Below, one piece after another: positions 17,429 to 29,804 of a stretch of DNA of 64,000 nucleotides. The notes beneath the pieces are model-generated. The model did no database searches. It worked only from the letters and a program-made list of their open reading frames with translations, and was not told the DNA's origin. Positions within the stretch are counted from its first letter, which is position 1. Each line of letters begins with the position of its first letter. The DNA is from Gilliamella sp. ESL0441 (GTDB lineage: Bacteria > Pseudomonadota > Gammaproteobacteria > Enterobacterales > Orbaceae). A program made the translations under genes and the position numbers. The DNA is taken from contig NZ_CP048264.1 in NCBI RefSeq assembly GCF_019469185.1, positions 124,001 through 188,000 on the forward strand, written 5' to 3'.

Positions 17429-17890
17429 ATGTTTCGTATCGTTCCATATCAAGCCTGTTATCAATCGGCATTTAAATTGATTAATGAACAATGGATTCAA
17501 ACGTATTTTGTGATGGAAGATTCCGATTATAAAGCATTAGACAATCCCCAAGAATATATTTTAGATCGAGGTGGATATATTTTTATTGCTTTAATAGATG
17601 ATCAACCTGTAGGCAGTTGTGCATTAATTAAAATGCATGATAGCGAATATGATTTTGAATTGGCAAAAATGGCTGTTTCACCTCAAGCACAAGGTAATAA
17701 AATAGGTTATCATTTAGGACAAACAGCATTAAATCAGGCTAAAAAATTAGGTGCAAAAAAAATTTATTTAGAAAGTAATACTATATTAGCGCCAGCAATA
17801 AAGCTTTATCGTAAATTGGGATTTACTGAAATTAAAGGTATCGCATCACCTTATCAACGTTGCGATATTCAAATGGGATGTCAACTATAA
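17429..17890 (+). CDS. GNAT-family N-acetyltransferase
   Basis: The frame opens at a TTG at 17417, but the ATG at 17429 has a GGGGGA Shine-Dalgarno sequence just upstream and gives a typical start. The 153-residue protein shows the GNAT acetyl-CoA motif in modified form, M-A-V-S-P-Q-A-Q-G-N-K-I-G-Y-H-L (about residues 87-102). It is preceded by the beta-4 strand E-L-A-K and followed by L-E-S-N-T and L-Y-R-K-L-G-F. It should transfer an acetyl group to an unknown amine. It stands alone, diverging from recC, with a TATAAT box at 17388-17393. Confidence 0.85.
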   Translation: MFRIVPYQACYQSAFKLINEQWIQTYFVMEDSDYKALDNPQEYILDRGGYIFIALIDDQPVGSCALIKMHDSEYDFELAKMAVSPQAQGNKIGYHLGQTALNQAKKLGAKKIYLESNTILAPAIKLYRKLGFTEIKGIASPYQRCDIQMGCQL

Positions 17891-18055
17891 ATAGAGTAAG
17901 CATCCAATAAGAGATGAAATACCTATGAATCACAAATTCAAAATGAGTAAGGCAACATTATTAAAATAGCGCGGATTATCATTTTTCGCTATGTGAATTT
18001 TTAGGTATAGTGATTTATGATTTACAGATTAATGAAAGTAATGCTATAACAAAAT

Positions 18056-18090
18056 AAAAAGGTTACTAAATTTGCTTTGGTAACCTTTTT
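18056..18090 (-). terminator. Terminator of the ATP synthase operon
   Basis: AAAAAGGTTAC (18056-18066) and GTAACCTTTTT (18080-18090) pair as an 11-base stem around a 13-base loop. The run of T on either strand makes it a bidirectional intrinsic terminator. It lies 16 bases beyond the atpC stop. Confidence 0.9.
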
Positions 18091-18106
18091 GATTTTAATA
18101 ACAAAA

Positions 18107-18532
18107 TTATTGTCCAATACGACGTGTTAATTCGATAACACGCATTTTAGCTAAAGCTTTTGACAATTCAGCAGAGGCTTGTGCAAATGACATATCATCA
18201 CTTGGGTGATTAATATGTTCTTGGGCACGTCTGACTGCTTCTTGTGCTCTGGCTTCATCTAAATCTTCGCCTCGAATAGCCGTATCAGCTAAGATTGTTA
18301 CTATATTAGGTTGAACTTCTAATATACCACCCGATAGGTAGATAAATTCTTCTTCACCATTGGGTTTCACAATACCCACCATACCTGGTTTAATGGTAGT
18401 AAGCAGTGGCGTATGACCCGGGTAAATACCGAGTTCACCTTCAATACCTGTGACTCTGATTCGCTGAACATCACCCGAAAATAGGTGAGATTCAGCACTA
18501 ACAACTTCTAATTGATAGGAAGTTAGTGCCAT
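18107..18532 (-). CDS. atpC: ATP synthase F1 subunit epsilon
   Basis: The ATG at 18532 is chosen over 18550 because GGAGAT precedes it and it gives the normal start ([14 protein letters not shown]). The 141-residue protein has the N-terminal beta-sandwich ([21 protein letters not shown]) and a C-terminal helical hairpin rich in Ala, Arg and Glu. Epsilon is part of the central rotor stalk and inhibits ATP hydrolysis through that hairpin. It is the last gene of the atp operon, followed by a terminator. Confidence 0.97.
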   Translation of the reverse strand: MALTSYQLEVVSAESHLFSGDVQRIRVTGIEGELGIYPGHTPLLTTIKPGMVGIVKPNGEEEFIYLSGGILEVQPNIVTILADTAIRGEDLDEARAQEAVRRAQEHINHPSDDMSFAQASAELSKALAKMRVIELTRRIGQ

Positions 18533-18558
18533 AATACTATCTCCGTTCAATGAATCTC

Positions 18559-19968
<1,410 letters not shown>

Positions 19969-19990
19969 CTATAAGCCAATATATTTAGCA

Positions 19991-20860
19991 TTAACCTGAA
20001 ACAGCAGCTGCGCCCGATACAATATCAATCAATTCATTGGTAATCGCACCTTGACGTGCTTTGTTATACACAATCTGTAATTCATTGATTAAATTTGCAC
20101 CATTATCGGTTGCTGCTTTCATGGCCACCATTCTTGCTGCTTGTTCACTCGCTAGATTTTCTACCACAGCTTGATAAACCTGTGATTCAATATAACGACG
20201 TAAAATCACATCTAAAAGCGATTTAGCATCAGGCTCATAAATATAATCCCATGTTGAAGCAGTGAGTTTTTTATCTTCTGAATGTGGTAATGGTAATAAT
20301 TGCTGAATAGTCGGTTTTTGCGACATGGTATTAATAAATCTATTCGTTGCGATATATAATCTATCAATTTTCCCATTGTCATACGACTCAAGCATCGTTT
20401 TTACTGGACCTATCAAATCAGATAATTCTGGTTCATCACCTAAATTAGTCACTTGGGTTAAAATGTTTGTTTTTACTGATGAGAAAAACGAAACCCCTCG
20501 TGAACCAATTAATGCGACATCTGCTTCTACACCTTTTTCCTGCCATGTTGACATATCAGCAACGACAGTTTTAAAAAGATTGATATTTAAACCACCACAT
20601 AAACCACGATCGGTTGAAATAATAAGATAACCAACTCGTTTTACATCCCTTTCTTCTAAATAAGGATGTTTGGCACCTATCTGAGCTAACGCTAAATGTC
20701 CAATTACTTCACGAATCATTTCGGCATATGGACGAGAAGATGCCATTCTATCTTGCGTTTTACGCATTTTGGAATTGGCAACCATTTCCATTGCTTTTGT
20801 GATCTTTTGCGTACTTTGGATACTGGCAATTTTCGTTCTGATCTCTTTTGCATTAGCCAT
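19991..20860 (-). CDS. atpG: ATP synthase F1 subunit gamma
   Basis: The 289-residue protein starts with the conserved helix [23 protein letters not shown]. It contains the D-R-G-L-C-G-G-L-N block and ends with the conserved helix [16 protein letters not shown]. Gamma is the rotating shaft coupling proton flow to catalysis. Full length, with normal operon position 14 bases after atpA. Confidence 0.98.
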   Translation of the reverse strand: MANAKEIRTKIASIQSTQKITKAMEMVANSKMRKTQDRMASSRPYAEMIREVIGHLALAQIGAKHPYLEERDVKRVGYLIISTDRGLCGGLNINLFKTVVADMSTWQEKGVEADVALIGSRGVSFFSSVKTNILTQVTNLGDEPELSDLIGPVKTMLESYDNGKIDRLYIATNRFINTMSQKPTIQQLLPLPHSEDKKLTASTWDYIYEPDAKSLLDVILRRYIESQVYQAVVENLASEQAARMVAMKAATDNGANLINELQIVYNKARQGAITNELIDIVSGAAAVSG

Positions 20861-20874
20861 TTGTTACCTCACCC

Positions 20875-22416
20875 TTACCAAGTTTGAGTTGATTTAAAGC
20901 TATCAAGCATTGCTTTTAACTTACTTTCAATCTCATCATTGTAATTGCCTGTCTCGTCAATCTGTTTAACAAAATCGGCATATTGACTATGCGCATAAGC
21001 TAGTAGTGCTGCTTCAAATGGTAAAACCTTAGCGAGTTCAACATCTTCAAGATAACCACGCTCTGCTGCATAAAGAACAATTGATTGTTCAGCAACTGTC
21101 ATTGGTGAGTATTGCTTTTGTTTCAATAATTCAGTTACTTTTTCACCATGACTTAATTGGTTTCTTGTTGCTTCATCTAAATCAGATGCAAACTGAGAAA
21201 ACGCCGCTAATTCACGATATTGTGCAAGGGCTGTACGAATACCACCAGATAATTTTTTCATTATCTTAGTTTGTGCAGCACCACCTACACGAGAAACCGA
21301 AATACCCGGGTTAACCGCAGGACGGATACCAGAGTTAAACAAGCTGGTTTCTAAGAATATCTGACCATCAGTAATTGAAATTACGTTAGTTGGTACGAAC
21401 GCTGAAACGTCACCAGCTTGGGTTTCAATAATCGGTAGAGCCGTTAATGAACCTGTTTTACCTTTCACTTCACCTTTGGTGAACTCTTCAACATACGCTT
21501 CGTTAACACGTGCTGCACGTTCAAGTAGGCGAGAATGTAAATAGAATACATCACCCGGATAAGCTTCACGTCCAGGTGGACGACGAAGTAACAATGAAAT
21601 TTGACGGTAAGCAACCGCTTGTTTAGATAAATCATCATAAACAATTAATGCATCTTGACCACGATCACGGAAGTACTCGCCCATTGCACAACCTGCGTAC
21701 GGCGCTAAGTATTGTAATGCCGCTGATTCAGAAGCGGATGCAACAACAACAATGGTATTTTTTAGTGCACCATGTTCTTCAAGTTTACGTACAACATTGG
21801 CAATGGTTGATTGTTTTTGACCAATGGCAACGTAGATACATTTAACACCTGAGTTACGTTGGTTAATAATTGCGTCGATTGCTAATGCGGTTTTACCGGT
21901 TTGTCGGTCTCCGATGATAAGTTCACGTTGACCACGTCCGATAGGAATCATTGAGTCAACGGCTTTATAACCGGTTTGTAATGCTTGGTCAACCGATTGA
22001 CGGTCGATAACACCAGGTGCGACGACTTCAACAGGAGAAAAACCATCATTTTGAATTGAACCTTTACCGTCGATTGGTTCACCAAGGGTATTAATAACCC
22101 GACCTAATAGACCATCGCCGACAGGTACTTCTAAAATACGACCAGTACATTGTACTTTCATCCCTTCGGATAGATCTTCGTATGGTCCCATAACGACTGC
22201 ACCGACAGAATCTCTTTCAAGGTTTAACGCCATTGCGTAACGATTTCCGGGTAGTGAAATCATTTCACCTTGCATGACATCGGTTAATCCGTGGATTCGA
22301 AGGATACCATCACTTACCGATATGATCGTTCCTTCATTGTGAGCGTTACTCACAATATTGAACTGAGCAATACGCTCTTTAATTAGTTCACTTATTTCAG
22401 TTGAATTTAGCTGCAT
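20875..22416 (-). CDS. atpA: ATP synthase F1 subunit alpha
   Basis: The 513-residue protein has the Walker A motif G-D-R-Q-T-G-K-T (residues 169-176) and the family signature [13 protein letters not shown] (about 363-375). The N-terminus [12 protein letters not shown] matches enterobacterial AtpA. Alpha binds nucleotide non-catalytically, and its arginine finger (in S-V-S-R) completes the beta active site. The length equals the usual 513. Confidence 0.98.
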   Translation of the reverse strand: MQLNSTEISELIKERIAQFNIVSNAHNEGTIISVSDGILRIHGLTDVMQGEMISLPGNRYAMALNLERDSVGAVVMGPYEDLSEGMKVQCTGRILEVPVGDGLLGRVINTLGEPIDGKGSIQNDGFSPVEVVAPGVIDRQSVDQALQTGYKAVDSMIPIGRGQRELIIGDRQTGKTALAIDAIINQRNSGVKCIYVAIGQKQSTIANVVRKLEEHGALKNTIVVVASASESAALQYLAPYAGCAMGEYFRDRGQDALIVYDDLSKQAVAYRQISLLLRRPPGREAYPGDVFYLHSRLLERAARVNEAYVEEFTKGEVKGKTGSLTALPIIETQAGDVSAFVPTNVISITDGQIFLETSLFNSGIRPAVNPGISVSRVGGAAQTKIMKKLSGGIRTALAQYRELAAFSQFASDLDEATRNQLSHGEKVTELLKQKQYSPMTVAEQSIVLYAAERGYLEDVELAKVLPFEAALLAYAHSQYADFVKQIDETGNYNDEIESKLKAMLDSFKSTQTW

Positions 22417-22427
22417 TATCAGTCCCC

Positions 22428-22961
22428 TTAAGACTGTAGAGCGTCATTTAATCTTGTTAAACGCCCTCTGATACTACTATCAATAACCATATCGCCCGTA
22501 CGAATAATAAAACCAGAAATGAGCGATGGATCAATATGACATTTTAGTTTTACTTTTCGTGATAAACGTTTTTCGACAGCGATAGAAATCTTATCAAGTT
22601 GTTCGTTAGACAGTGCTTGTGCCGAAATGACATCGACATCTGCTTGCGCTTCTTTTTCTGAACAATATTGTTCAAACAGTGTAAGCACTTCGGGAAGAAG
22701 TGATAACCGTTTGTTTTCAGACATAATCTTAATAAAATTAGTACTAAACTCATCTAATACATCTTGACAGATATTGATGAGTAAGTTAGCAACCGAATCG
22801 GCTTTCATGTCAGATGTCAAAATACTGCGAATTTGCTCGTTTTGACTAACTTCAGATGTTAACACTAACATTTTATGCCAAGTTTCGATGTTATTTTTTT
22901 CTACCGCAAACTCAAAAGCAGCTTTAGCATAAGGGCGAGCAATTGTAATTAAGTCTGCCAT
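22428..22961 (-). CDS. atpH: ATP synthase F1 subunit delta
   Basis: The 177-residue protein opens with [14 protein letters not shown], the conserved N-terminal helix. Its C-terminal region, [20 protein letters not shown], is the family signature. Delta joins the peripheral stalk (subunit b) to the top of F1. It lies between atpF and atpA with short spacers. Confidence 0.97.
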   Translation of the reverse strand: MADLITIARPYAKAAFEFAVEKNNIETWHKMLVLTSEVSQNEQIRSILTSDMKADSVANLLINICQDVLDEFSTNFIKIMSENKRLSLLPEVLTLFEQYCSEKEAQADVDVISAQALSNEQLDKISIAVEKRLSRKVKLKCHIDPSLISGFIIRTGDMVIDSSIRGRLTRLNDALQS

Positions 22962-22974
22962 TGCTCTAGTCTCC

Positions 22975-23445
22975 TTATAATTCAGCTACGAGTTTATCAA
23001 TGATGTCGCTATTTGCGGCTTCATTAACAGAGCGTTCAATAATTTTTTCTGCACCAGCAATAGCAAGTGTAGCGACTTGTTGTTTAAGCTCTTCTTTAGC
23101 TCGTTTACGTTCAGCCTCTACTTCAGCAAATCCTTGCGCAACAATTCGTTCTTTTTCTCGAATTGCTTCTTGTTGTGCTTCTTCAAGAATAATTGCTTTG
23201 CGTTTATTGGCTTGCTCTATAATTGCATTAGCCTCAACCTTAGCCTGTTGCATTAAGTCAGATGTATTTGCTTTGGCTAATTCCAAATCTTTTTTTGCTG
23301 TTTCTGCTGAAGCAAGTCCATCAGCTATCTCTTTTTGACGTTTTTCAATCGCAGCGATAACAGGAGGCCAAACAAACTTCATACAGAACCAAACAAACAA
23401 TACAAATGTTATTGCTTGGCCGAGGAGAGTTGCGTTCATATTCAT
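22975..23445 (-). CDS. atpF: ATP synthase Fo subunit b
   Basis: The 156-residue protein has one N-terminal membrane helix ([17 protein letters not shown]) followed by the conserved V-W-P-P and a long charged Ala/Lys/Glu/Gln helix that forms the dimeric peripheral stalk. The start M-N-M-N-A-T parallels the M-N-L-N-A-T of E. coli. Normal length and position. Confidence 0.97.
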   Translation of the reverse strand: MNMNATLLGQAITFVLFVWFCMKFVWPPVIAAIEKRQKEIADGLASAETAKKDLELAKANTSDLMQQAKVEANAIIEQANKRKAIILEEAQQEAIREKERIVAQGFAEVEAERKRAKEELKQQVATLAIAGAEKIIERSVNEAANSDIIDKLVAEL

Positions 23446-23469
23446 GAGACGATTCCTCTTAAATTTTTA

Positions 23470-24523
<1,054 letters not shown>

Positions 24524-24560
24524 TTACTTATTCCTAAAAATAAAAACATATTACAATGTT

Positions 24561-24586
24561 TTGTCTATATTAAAAGGTATAGACAA
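24561..24586 (-). repeat. Inverted repeat in the atp operon leader
   Basis: TTGTCTATA (24561-24569) and TATAGACAA (24578-24586) form a perfect 9-base inverted repeat with an 8-base spacer. It lies between the predicted promoter and atpB, 47 bases before the atpB start, so it would be a hairpin in the 5' leader. No U-run follows it on the minus strand, which argues against a terminator. Confidence 0.65.
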
Positions 24587-24612
24587 TCGCTGTAATAACC
24601 CTAAGCTACTAA

Positions 24613-24641
24613 TTTAAACTCAATTACCTATATAAAGTCAA
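24613..24641 (-). promoter_or_regulatory. Predicted promoter of the atp operon
   Basis: On the minus strand TTGACT (24636-24641) is followed after exactly 17 bases by TTTAAA (24613-24618). This leaves a leader of about 90 bases before atpB. The -35 matches five of six consensus bases; the -10 is weaker. Confidence 0.55.
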
Positions 24642-24769
24642 GAAATTATTAAAAAAACAAATAATTTGCATGAATTTAAATAATTTTATGTAAAGAATGC
24701 CGCTTGTTATTAATATGTTTATTAATAAATTATTTTTAATAATATCTTTACTATATCACATTAAAAATT

Positions 24770-26107
24770 TTATTTTTTAGCTTTAATAGCTTGTGCAATC
24801 TGTTCGGCTAATTTTACCACCACTGATTCATCAATCCCTTCTACCATTACTCGTATTAGTGGTTCAGTCCCTGATTTTCGTATTAACACTCGGCCATTTT
24901 CCGCCAGTTTTTTTTCTGCGCTCTCAATAACTGATTTTACCGTTGAATCGTTTAGTGGATCGTTTTCACCTGATGTACGAACATTAATTAATATTTGAGG
25001 TAGCATCGTCATTCCACTACATAAGTCAGCTAATGACATATCGTTGCGAACCATAGCACTTAAAACTTGTAGACCAGCAATAATTCCATCGCCAGTTGTT
25101 GTTTTGTCTAATAGCAAAACATGACCTGAGTTTTCAGCCCCTAAACGCCATTTCTTCTCAATAAGTTTTTCAAGGACATAACGGTCACCAACTTTAGCAC
25201 GAACAAAAGGTATGCCAAGGTTTTTTAGTGCTATTTCAAGTCCCATATTGCTCATCAATGTACCAACAACACCACCTTGTAGTTGACCTTGTCTGAGTGC
25301 TTCGCGAGCAATGATATAAATAATCTGATCGCCATCAATTTTTCGACCTTCATGGTCAACCATTATAATGCGATCACCATCCCCGTCTAATGCAAAACCT
25401 AAATCTGCTTGTTCATCAATAACTCGTTTTGACAATGCTCTGACATCAGTAGCACCACAATTTTCATTAATATTTACACCGTCAGGTTCACAGCCAATTT
25501 TGATGACTTTTGCGCCTAGCTCACGCAATACTTTTGGCGCAATATGGTAGGTTGCGCCATTCGCACAATCGACTACAATTTTCAGACCCGATAGACTTAG
25601 CTCATGATCAAAGGTGCTTTTACAAAATTCGATATAACGGCCTGCAGCATCCGTAATACGGCTGGCACGTCCTAATTGTTTGGATTCGACACAATCTATA
25701 TTTTTTTCTAATTCTGCTTCAATTTCTAATTCAATTGAATCTGCAAGTTTTTTCCCTTCGGTAGAAAAAAATTTAATACCATTATCATAGAAAGGGTTGT
25801 GTGAAGCAGAAATGACAACACCCGCATCAGCTCGAAAAGTTCGAGTTAAGTATGCGATAGCAGGCGTTGGCATTGGGCCTGTAAAGGCAGCAGCAACACC
25901 GGCAGACGCAAATCCTGCTTCAAGTGCTGATTCAAGCATGTAGCCTGATATCCGTGTATCTTTACCAATTAAGACTTTTTTCACGCCGTCTTTAGCTAAT
26001 ATCCGCCCAGCAGCCCAGCCTAATTTAAGAGCAAAATCCGGAGTAATAGGGTATTGCCCAACTTTACCTCGAATACCATCCGTACCAAAATATTTTCGTT
26101 CAGACAT
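24770..26107 (-). CDS. glmM: Phosphoglucosamine mutase
   Basis: The 445-residue enzyme starts [10 protein letters not shown] and has the active-site serine in S-A-S-H-N-P (Ser102). The metal-binding loop D-G-D-G-D-R (about 241-246) and the sugar-binding G-E-N-S-G-H and phosphate-binding R-K-S-G-T-E-P follow. GlmM converts glucosamine-6-phosphate to glucosamine-1-phosphate for UDP-GlcNAc, feeding peptidoglycan and LPS. In E. coli it follows ftsH-folP; here it lies downstream of tyrA on the same strand with 115 bases between. Confidence 0.98.
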   Translation of the reverse strand: MSERKYFGTDGIRGKVGQYPITPDFALKLGWAAGRILAKDGVKKVLIGKDTRISGYMLESALEAGFASAGVAAAFTGPMPTPAIAYLTRTFRADAGVVISASHNPFYDNGIKFFSTEGKKLADSIELEIEAELEKNIDCVESKQLGRASRITDAAGRYIEFCKSTFDHELSLSGLKIVVDCANGATYHIAPKVLRELGAKVIKIGCEPDGVNINENCGATDVRALSKRVIDEQADLGFALDGDGDRIIMVDHEGRKIDGDQIIYIIAREALRQGQLQGGVVGTLMSNMGLEIALKNLGIPFVRAKVGDRYVLEKLIEKKWRLGAENSGHVLLLDKTTTGDGIIAGLQVLSAMVRNDMSLADLCSGMTMLPQILINVRTSGENDPLNDSTVKSVIESAEKKLAENGRVLIRKSGTEPLIRVMVEGIDESVVVKLAEQIAQAIKAKK

Positions 26108-26222
26108 CTTATTTCCTCATATTAAGGTCTAACTCTTGATAAATCTGTTAGTATTTTATTGCATAAATTTCGTTTTTATCTTGTATAAATAGTGAAGATA
26201 ATATGTATGTTTAAATTTAAAA

Positions 26223-27344
26223 CTATTCTCTGTTGTCATTGGCAAATTTTAATAAAACTTGGCTTTCTTTGATAAAGCGTTGTGCATAAGGACCAAACCA
26301 TTTTGTAACTTGATTAAAATTCTCAACAAATTTACCTTTATCGCGTTGCTCAATCAAGTTGACCATTTGCCCAAAACAATGATAATAACGTTTAATCAAT
26401 TCAATATTATCGTCTGATGCCATAATAATATCGGCATAAAGTTCAGGGTCTTGAGCAAATAGCCTTCCGACCATCATTAATTCAAGGCGATATATAGGTG
26501 AAGATAACGCAATTAATTGTTCTAAATCTGCTTGCTCGCGTTGTAAATTAACCCCATAGGAAAAAGAGGTGAAATGGCGTAATGCTTGGATAAATGACAT
26601 GCATTTGTCATGCTCTTTGGCACTTATAGCACATAAGTTTGCCCCCCAAATTCGCATTTGATCGATAAGCCATTGGTATTTTTCTGGCTCTCTTCCTTCA
26701 CAATACACTATAATTTGTTTCGCTAAATTAGGCACATCAGGACCAAACATAGGGTGTAAGCCAACGACAGGGCCTGGATGTTTTTCTAACATGGCTTGAA
26801 GCGGTTTTACTTTGATAGATGTAAAATCGGTTAATATACAATTTTTAGGTAGAGTAGGTAATTGTTGAATGATTTGACAGGTTTTATTTATTGGTACGGT
26901 CACAATAACTGCAGCAGCATCGGCAACTACCTGCGAGGCTTGATGCATAGTTTTTGAGCCTAATGTTTTTACCTCATAACCTGAAAGCGTAAATAATCGA
27001 GCAAATAATCGCCCCATTTGTCCATTGCCACCGATAATAACAATTGATCCTCGGCCTTTATAAACTTTTTTAAAACCTTTGTCGTTTTCACTAATATAAG
27101 ATTCTCGCATTAGTCGCCGTAATATATCTTCGATTAGCGCTGGAGAAATACCTAAATTTTCTGCCTCTTGCCGTCTTTTCGCTAACATCTCAGCTTCACG
27201 CTTAGGATCATAAATTGGAATACCATATTTGCTTTTTACTTCGCCAACTTCTTCGACTAAGGCTAATCGCTGAGTAATAAGTGATAAGATTGATTTATCG
27301 ACCTCATCAATTTTATCGCGTAGTTTAAGTAATTCCGTTGTCAT
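26223..27344 (-). CDS. tyrA: Bifunctional chorismate mutase / prephenate dehydrogenase
   Basis: The ATG at 27344 (rather than 27365) matches the E. coli start and has AAGGAA upstream. The N-terminal AroQ-type chorismate mutase spans about residues 1-90 ([17 protein letters not shown], then Y-D-P-K-R-E). It is followed by an NAD-binding Rossmann motif G-G-N-G-Q-M-G-R (about 104-111) and the dehydrogenase domain with H-P-M-F-G-P-D. It makes 4-hydroxyphenylpyruvate for tyrosine synthesis and is usually inhibited by tyrosine. It diverges from xthA across 115 bases. No leader peptide is visible. Confidence 0.96.
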   Translation of the reverse strand: MTTELLKLRDKIDEVDKSILSLITQRLALVEEVGEVKSKYGIPIYDPKREAEMLAKRRQEAENLGISPALIEDILRRLMRESYISENDKGFKKVYKGRGSIVIIGGNGQMGRLFARLFTLSGYEVKTLGSKTMHQASQVVADAAAVIVTVPINKTCQIIQQLPTLPKNCILTDFTSIKVKPLQAMLEKHPGPVVGLHPMFGPDVPNLAKQIIVYCEGREPEKYQWLIDQMRIWGANLCAISAKEHDKCMSFIQALRHFTSFSYGVNLQREQADLEQLIALSSPIYRLELMMVGRLFAQDPELYADIIMASDDNIELIKRYYHCFGQMVNLIEQRDKGKFVENFNQVTKWFGPYAQRFIKESQVLLKFANDNRE

Positions 27345-27459
27345 ATTCGGTGATTCCTTTATCACAAATGGTAGCTTTTACTGTAATAGCTTAACAGTAT
27401 ATCGTATTTTTGATAGCATGGTTAAATCTAAACATCAAATCGAATATAATAAATTTATC

Positions 27460-28266
27460 ATGAAAGTTATCTCATTTAATATTAATAGCCTGCGTGCACG
27501 CATTCATCAGTTAGCCGCAATTATTGATAAACATCAGCCCGACATTATTGGTTTACAAGAAACCAAAGTTCACAATGATCAATTTCCTGTCGAAGAGTTA
27601 GCACAATTTGGTTATCACTTACATTATCATGGTCAAAAAGGGCATTATGGTGTTGCGTTATTAACCAAACAAAAACCAATATCAGTGCAGTGTGGCTTTC
27701 CAACCGATAGTGATGATGCGCAGTGCCGTTTAATTATGGCAGAGTTACCGACCAACCAAGGAAATTTAACCGTGATAAATGGTTATTTTCCACAAGGTGA
27801 AAGTTTGCATCATGAAGTTAAATATCCTGCCAAGCGTAAGTTTTATCATGATTTGATTGATTATTTACGCCAACATCAATTGAGTAATCAGTTATCCTTG
27901 ATAATGGGAGATATGAATATTTGCCCAACTGATTTAGATATCGGTATTTCTGATGATAGTCGTAAACGTTGGTTACGAACTGGTAAATGTTCATTTTTAC
28001 CCGAAGAGCGGGAGTGGATGAGTAATTTAATGTCATTAGGCTTTATCGATACTTATCGTCATGCACATCCAACTGAGCAAGACTATTCATGGTTTGATTA
28101 TCGATCTAAAGGTTTTGATACCTTTACTGGACTGCGCATCGATTTAATTTTAGCCAGTCAAAAATTATTATCCTATTGTCAGCAAACTGGCATTGATTAT
28201 GATATTCGAGCCATGGACAAACCGTCTGATCATGCACCAATTTGGGCTGAATTCGATTTAACATAA
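27460..28266 (+). CDS. xthA: Exodeoxyribonuclease III (AP endonuclease)
   Basis: The ATG at 27460 gives the standard [14 protein letters not shown] start; the frame extends to 27418 but without family similarity. The protein has the metal-binding Glu in G-L-Q-E-T-K, the M-G-D-M-N-I catalytic block, and S-D-H-A-P-I with the catalytic His near the end. XthA cuts at abasic sites and removes 3' blocks in base-excision repair. At 268 residues it has the normal length. xseA follows after 30 bases, giving a small DNA-repair pair. Confidence 0.96.
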   Translation: MKVISFNINSLRARIHQLAAIIDKHQPDIIGLQETKVHNDQFPVEELAQFGYHLHYHGQKGHYGVALLTKQKPISVQCGFPTDSDDAQCRLIMAELPTNQGNLTVINGYFPQGESLHHEVKYPAKRKFYHDLIDYLRQHQLSNQLSLIMGDMNICPTDLDIGISDDSRKRWLRTGKCSFLPEEREWMSNLMSLGFIDTYRHAHPTEQDYSWFDYRSKGFDTFTGLRIDLILASQKLLSYCQQTGIDYDIRAMDKPSDHAPIWAEFDLT

Positions 28267-28296
28267 ATTTTTAGTATCATTAAGAAGGATGAGTAC

Positions 28297-29628
28297 ATGT
28301 TGAATAATTCGATTTTATCGGTAAAAGATCTTAATCAAATGGTCAAAGATCTACTTTCTGATGCGATTGGTCAAATTTGGTTAGTTGGCGAAATTTCGAA
28401 TTTTTCTCGTCCATCTTCAGGGCATTGGTATTTTACGCTTAAAGATGATGCTGCCCAAGTGCGTTGTGCGATGTTTCGAAATAGTAATTTTCGAACGGGG
28501 TTTACACCACAAAATGGGCAACAAGTTTTAGTTCGAGCGATGGTGACATTGTACGAAGCTCGTGGAGAATATCAATTAGTCATTGATAAAATGCAACCGG
28601 CTGGTGCAGGATTACTGCAACAAAAATTTGAGCAATTAAAACAAAAACTATCTGATGAAGGACTCTTTGATCCTATCTATAAAAAAAGTTTACCAGAAAA
28701 TATTCGTACTGTTGGTATTATTACCTCAGCAACTGGGGCGGCATTGCATGATATTTGTCAGATTTTAAAACGCCGGGATCCCAGTTTACAGCTAATCATT
28801 TATCCGACCCAAGTTCAAGGTACAGAAGCTGCTGGTCAAATAGCCAAGATGATCCAAATAGCAAATGCACGTCAAGAGTGTGATGTGTTGATTGTCGGGC
28901 GAGGAGGTGGATCGCTTGAAGATCTTTGGTCATTCAATGAAGAAGTGGTTGCAAGAGCGATATTTGCTAGTCAACTACCTATTGTAAGTGCAGTTGGACA
29001 TGAAATTGACTTCACAATAGCTGATTTTGTTGCTGATGTGAGAGCAGCGACGCCTTCCGCTGCCGCAGAGCTTGTTAGTCATGACAATAAAGAACAGATT
29101 CGGCGAATTCAGATACAAGAACAACATTTATCGATGGCGATGGATTATTACTTAACAAGACAACGCGAAATATTGAATAAATGGTTTCATCGACTTCAGG
29201 CGGAACATCCCCAAGCAAAGCTATCTCAACAATTAAATCGACTCATTACTTATCGACACGCGTTATATGAAAATATTCAGCAACATTTGCTTAAACTTAC
29301 CAATCAATATAATCGATTAGATAGAAAATTATTGAGTGTTTCGCCAGAATATCACATCACGTTTTATGGTCAGACATTATATCAAAAGCAACAGCAACTG
29401 ATTAATATGATTAAACAAAAATTAGCAATGTCGCAACATCAATTTGTTTTACAAACCTCACAACTTAATAATTTAAGTCCGCTGGCAACGTTGGAGCGAG
29501 GTTATTCAATTACTACTAACCAACATGATGTAGTAATTTGTAATAGTCAACAAGTGAAAGTGGGTGAATGTATCACGACAAGGTTAAAAGAAGGGATGTT
29601 AGTCAGTCAAATTACTGAGGTGAAATAA
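28297..29628 (+). CDS. xseA: Exodeoxyribonuclease VII large subunit
   Basis: The 443-residue protein has an N-terminal OB fold (V-G-E-I-S-N-F-S-R-P-S-S-G-H-W-Y-F-T-L-K), then the catalytic domain with G-I-I-T-S-A-T-G-A-A, the R-G-G-G-S-L-E-D-L-W-S-F-N block and G-H-E-I-D-F-T. A coiled-coil region and a C-terminal Y-S-I-T segment follow. It degrades single-stranded DNA with XseB, which is not in this window. AAGGATGA precedes the ATG. A strong hairpin terminator lies 100 bases downstream. Confidence 0.96.
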   Translation: MLNNSILSVKDLNQMVKDLLSDAIGQIWLVGEISNFSRPSSGHWYFTLKDDAAQVRCAMFRNSNFRTGFTPQNGQQVLVRAMVTLYEARGEYQLVIDKMQPAGAGLLQQKFEQLKQKLSDEGLFDPIYKKSLPENIRTVGIITSATGAALHDICQILKRRDPSLQLIIYPTQVQGTEAAGQIAKMIQIANARQECDVLIVGRGGGSLEDLWSFNEEVVARAIFASQLPIVSAVGHEIDFTIADFVADVRAATPSAAAELVSHDNKEQIRRIQIQEQHLSMAMDYYLTRQREILNKWFHRLQAEHPQAKLSQQLNRLITYRHALYENIQQHLLKLTNQYNRLDRKLLSVSPEYHITFYGQTLYQKQQQLINMIKQKLAMSQHQFVLQTSQLNNLSPLATLERGYSITTNQHDVVICNSQQVKVGECITTRLKEGMLVSQITEVK

Positions 29629-29638
29629 AATAATTAAT

Positions 29639-29658
29639 TATTATGATAAAAATCATAA
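29639..29658. repeat. Perfect AT-rich inverted repeat after xseA
   Basis: ATTATGAT and ATCATAAT flank AAAA, forming a perfect 8-base palindrome 10 bases after the xseA stop. It may be part of the transcript end or a binding site for hscC control. No regulator consensus is matched. Confidence 0.4.
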
Positions 29659-29729
29659 TACTAATCTTCAATTTTAAACAATAAAGTATACTGATTATTT
29701 TAATCAGACAAAATTGTCATTAAAATAGT

Positions 29730-29763
29730 AACGCAGTATATGATACTGCGTTAAAAATTTTTA
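29730..29763 (+). terminator. Intrinsic terminator downstream of xseA
   Basis: AACGCAGTA (29730-29738) and TACTGCGTT (29744-29752) pair perfectly around a five-base loop, followed by AAAAATTTTTT. It separates the xthA-xseA unit from hscC, whose start is about 40 bases further on. Confidence 0.85.
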
Positions 29764-29804
29764 ATAACTAATAATATTTAAGCACATAAGAGAATAGACG
29801 ATTT

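Noticed and set aside
23000..23338. Plus-strand Ser/Ala-rich frame opposite atpF
   Set aside because: It mirrors the Ala/Lys/Glu-rich coding of the b subunit and is a shadow.
29639..29658. Perfect AT palindrome as a Fur or OxyR site
   Set aside because: It does not match either consensus and could simply be part of an AT-rich transcript end.
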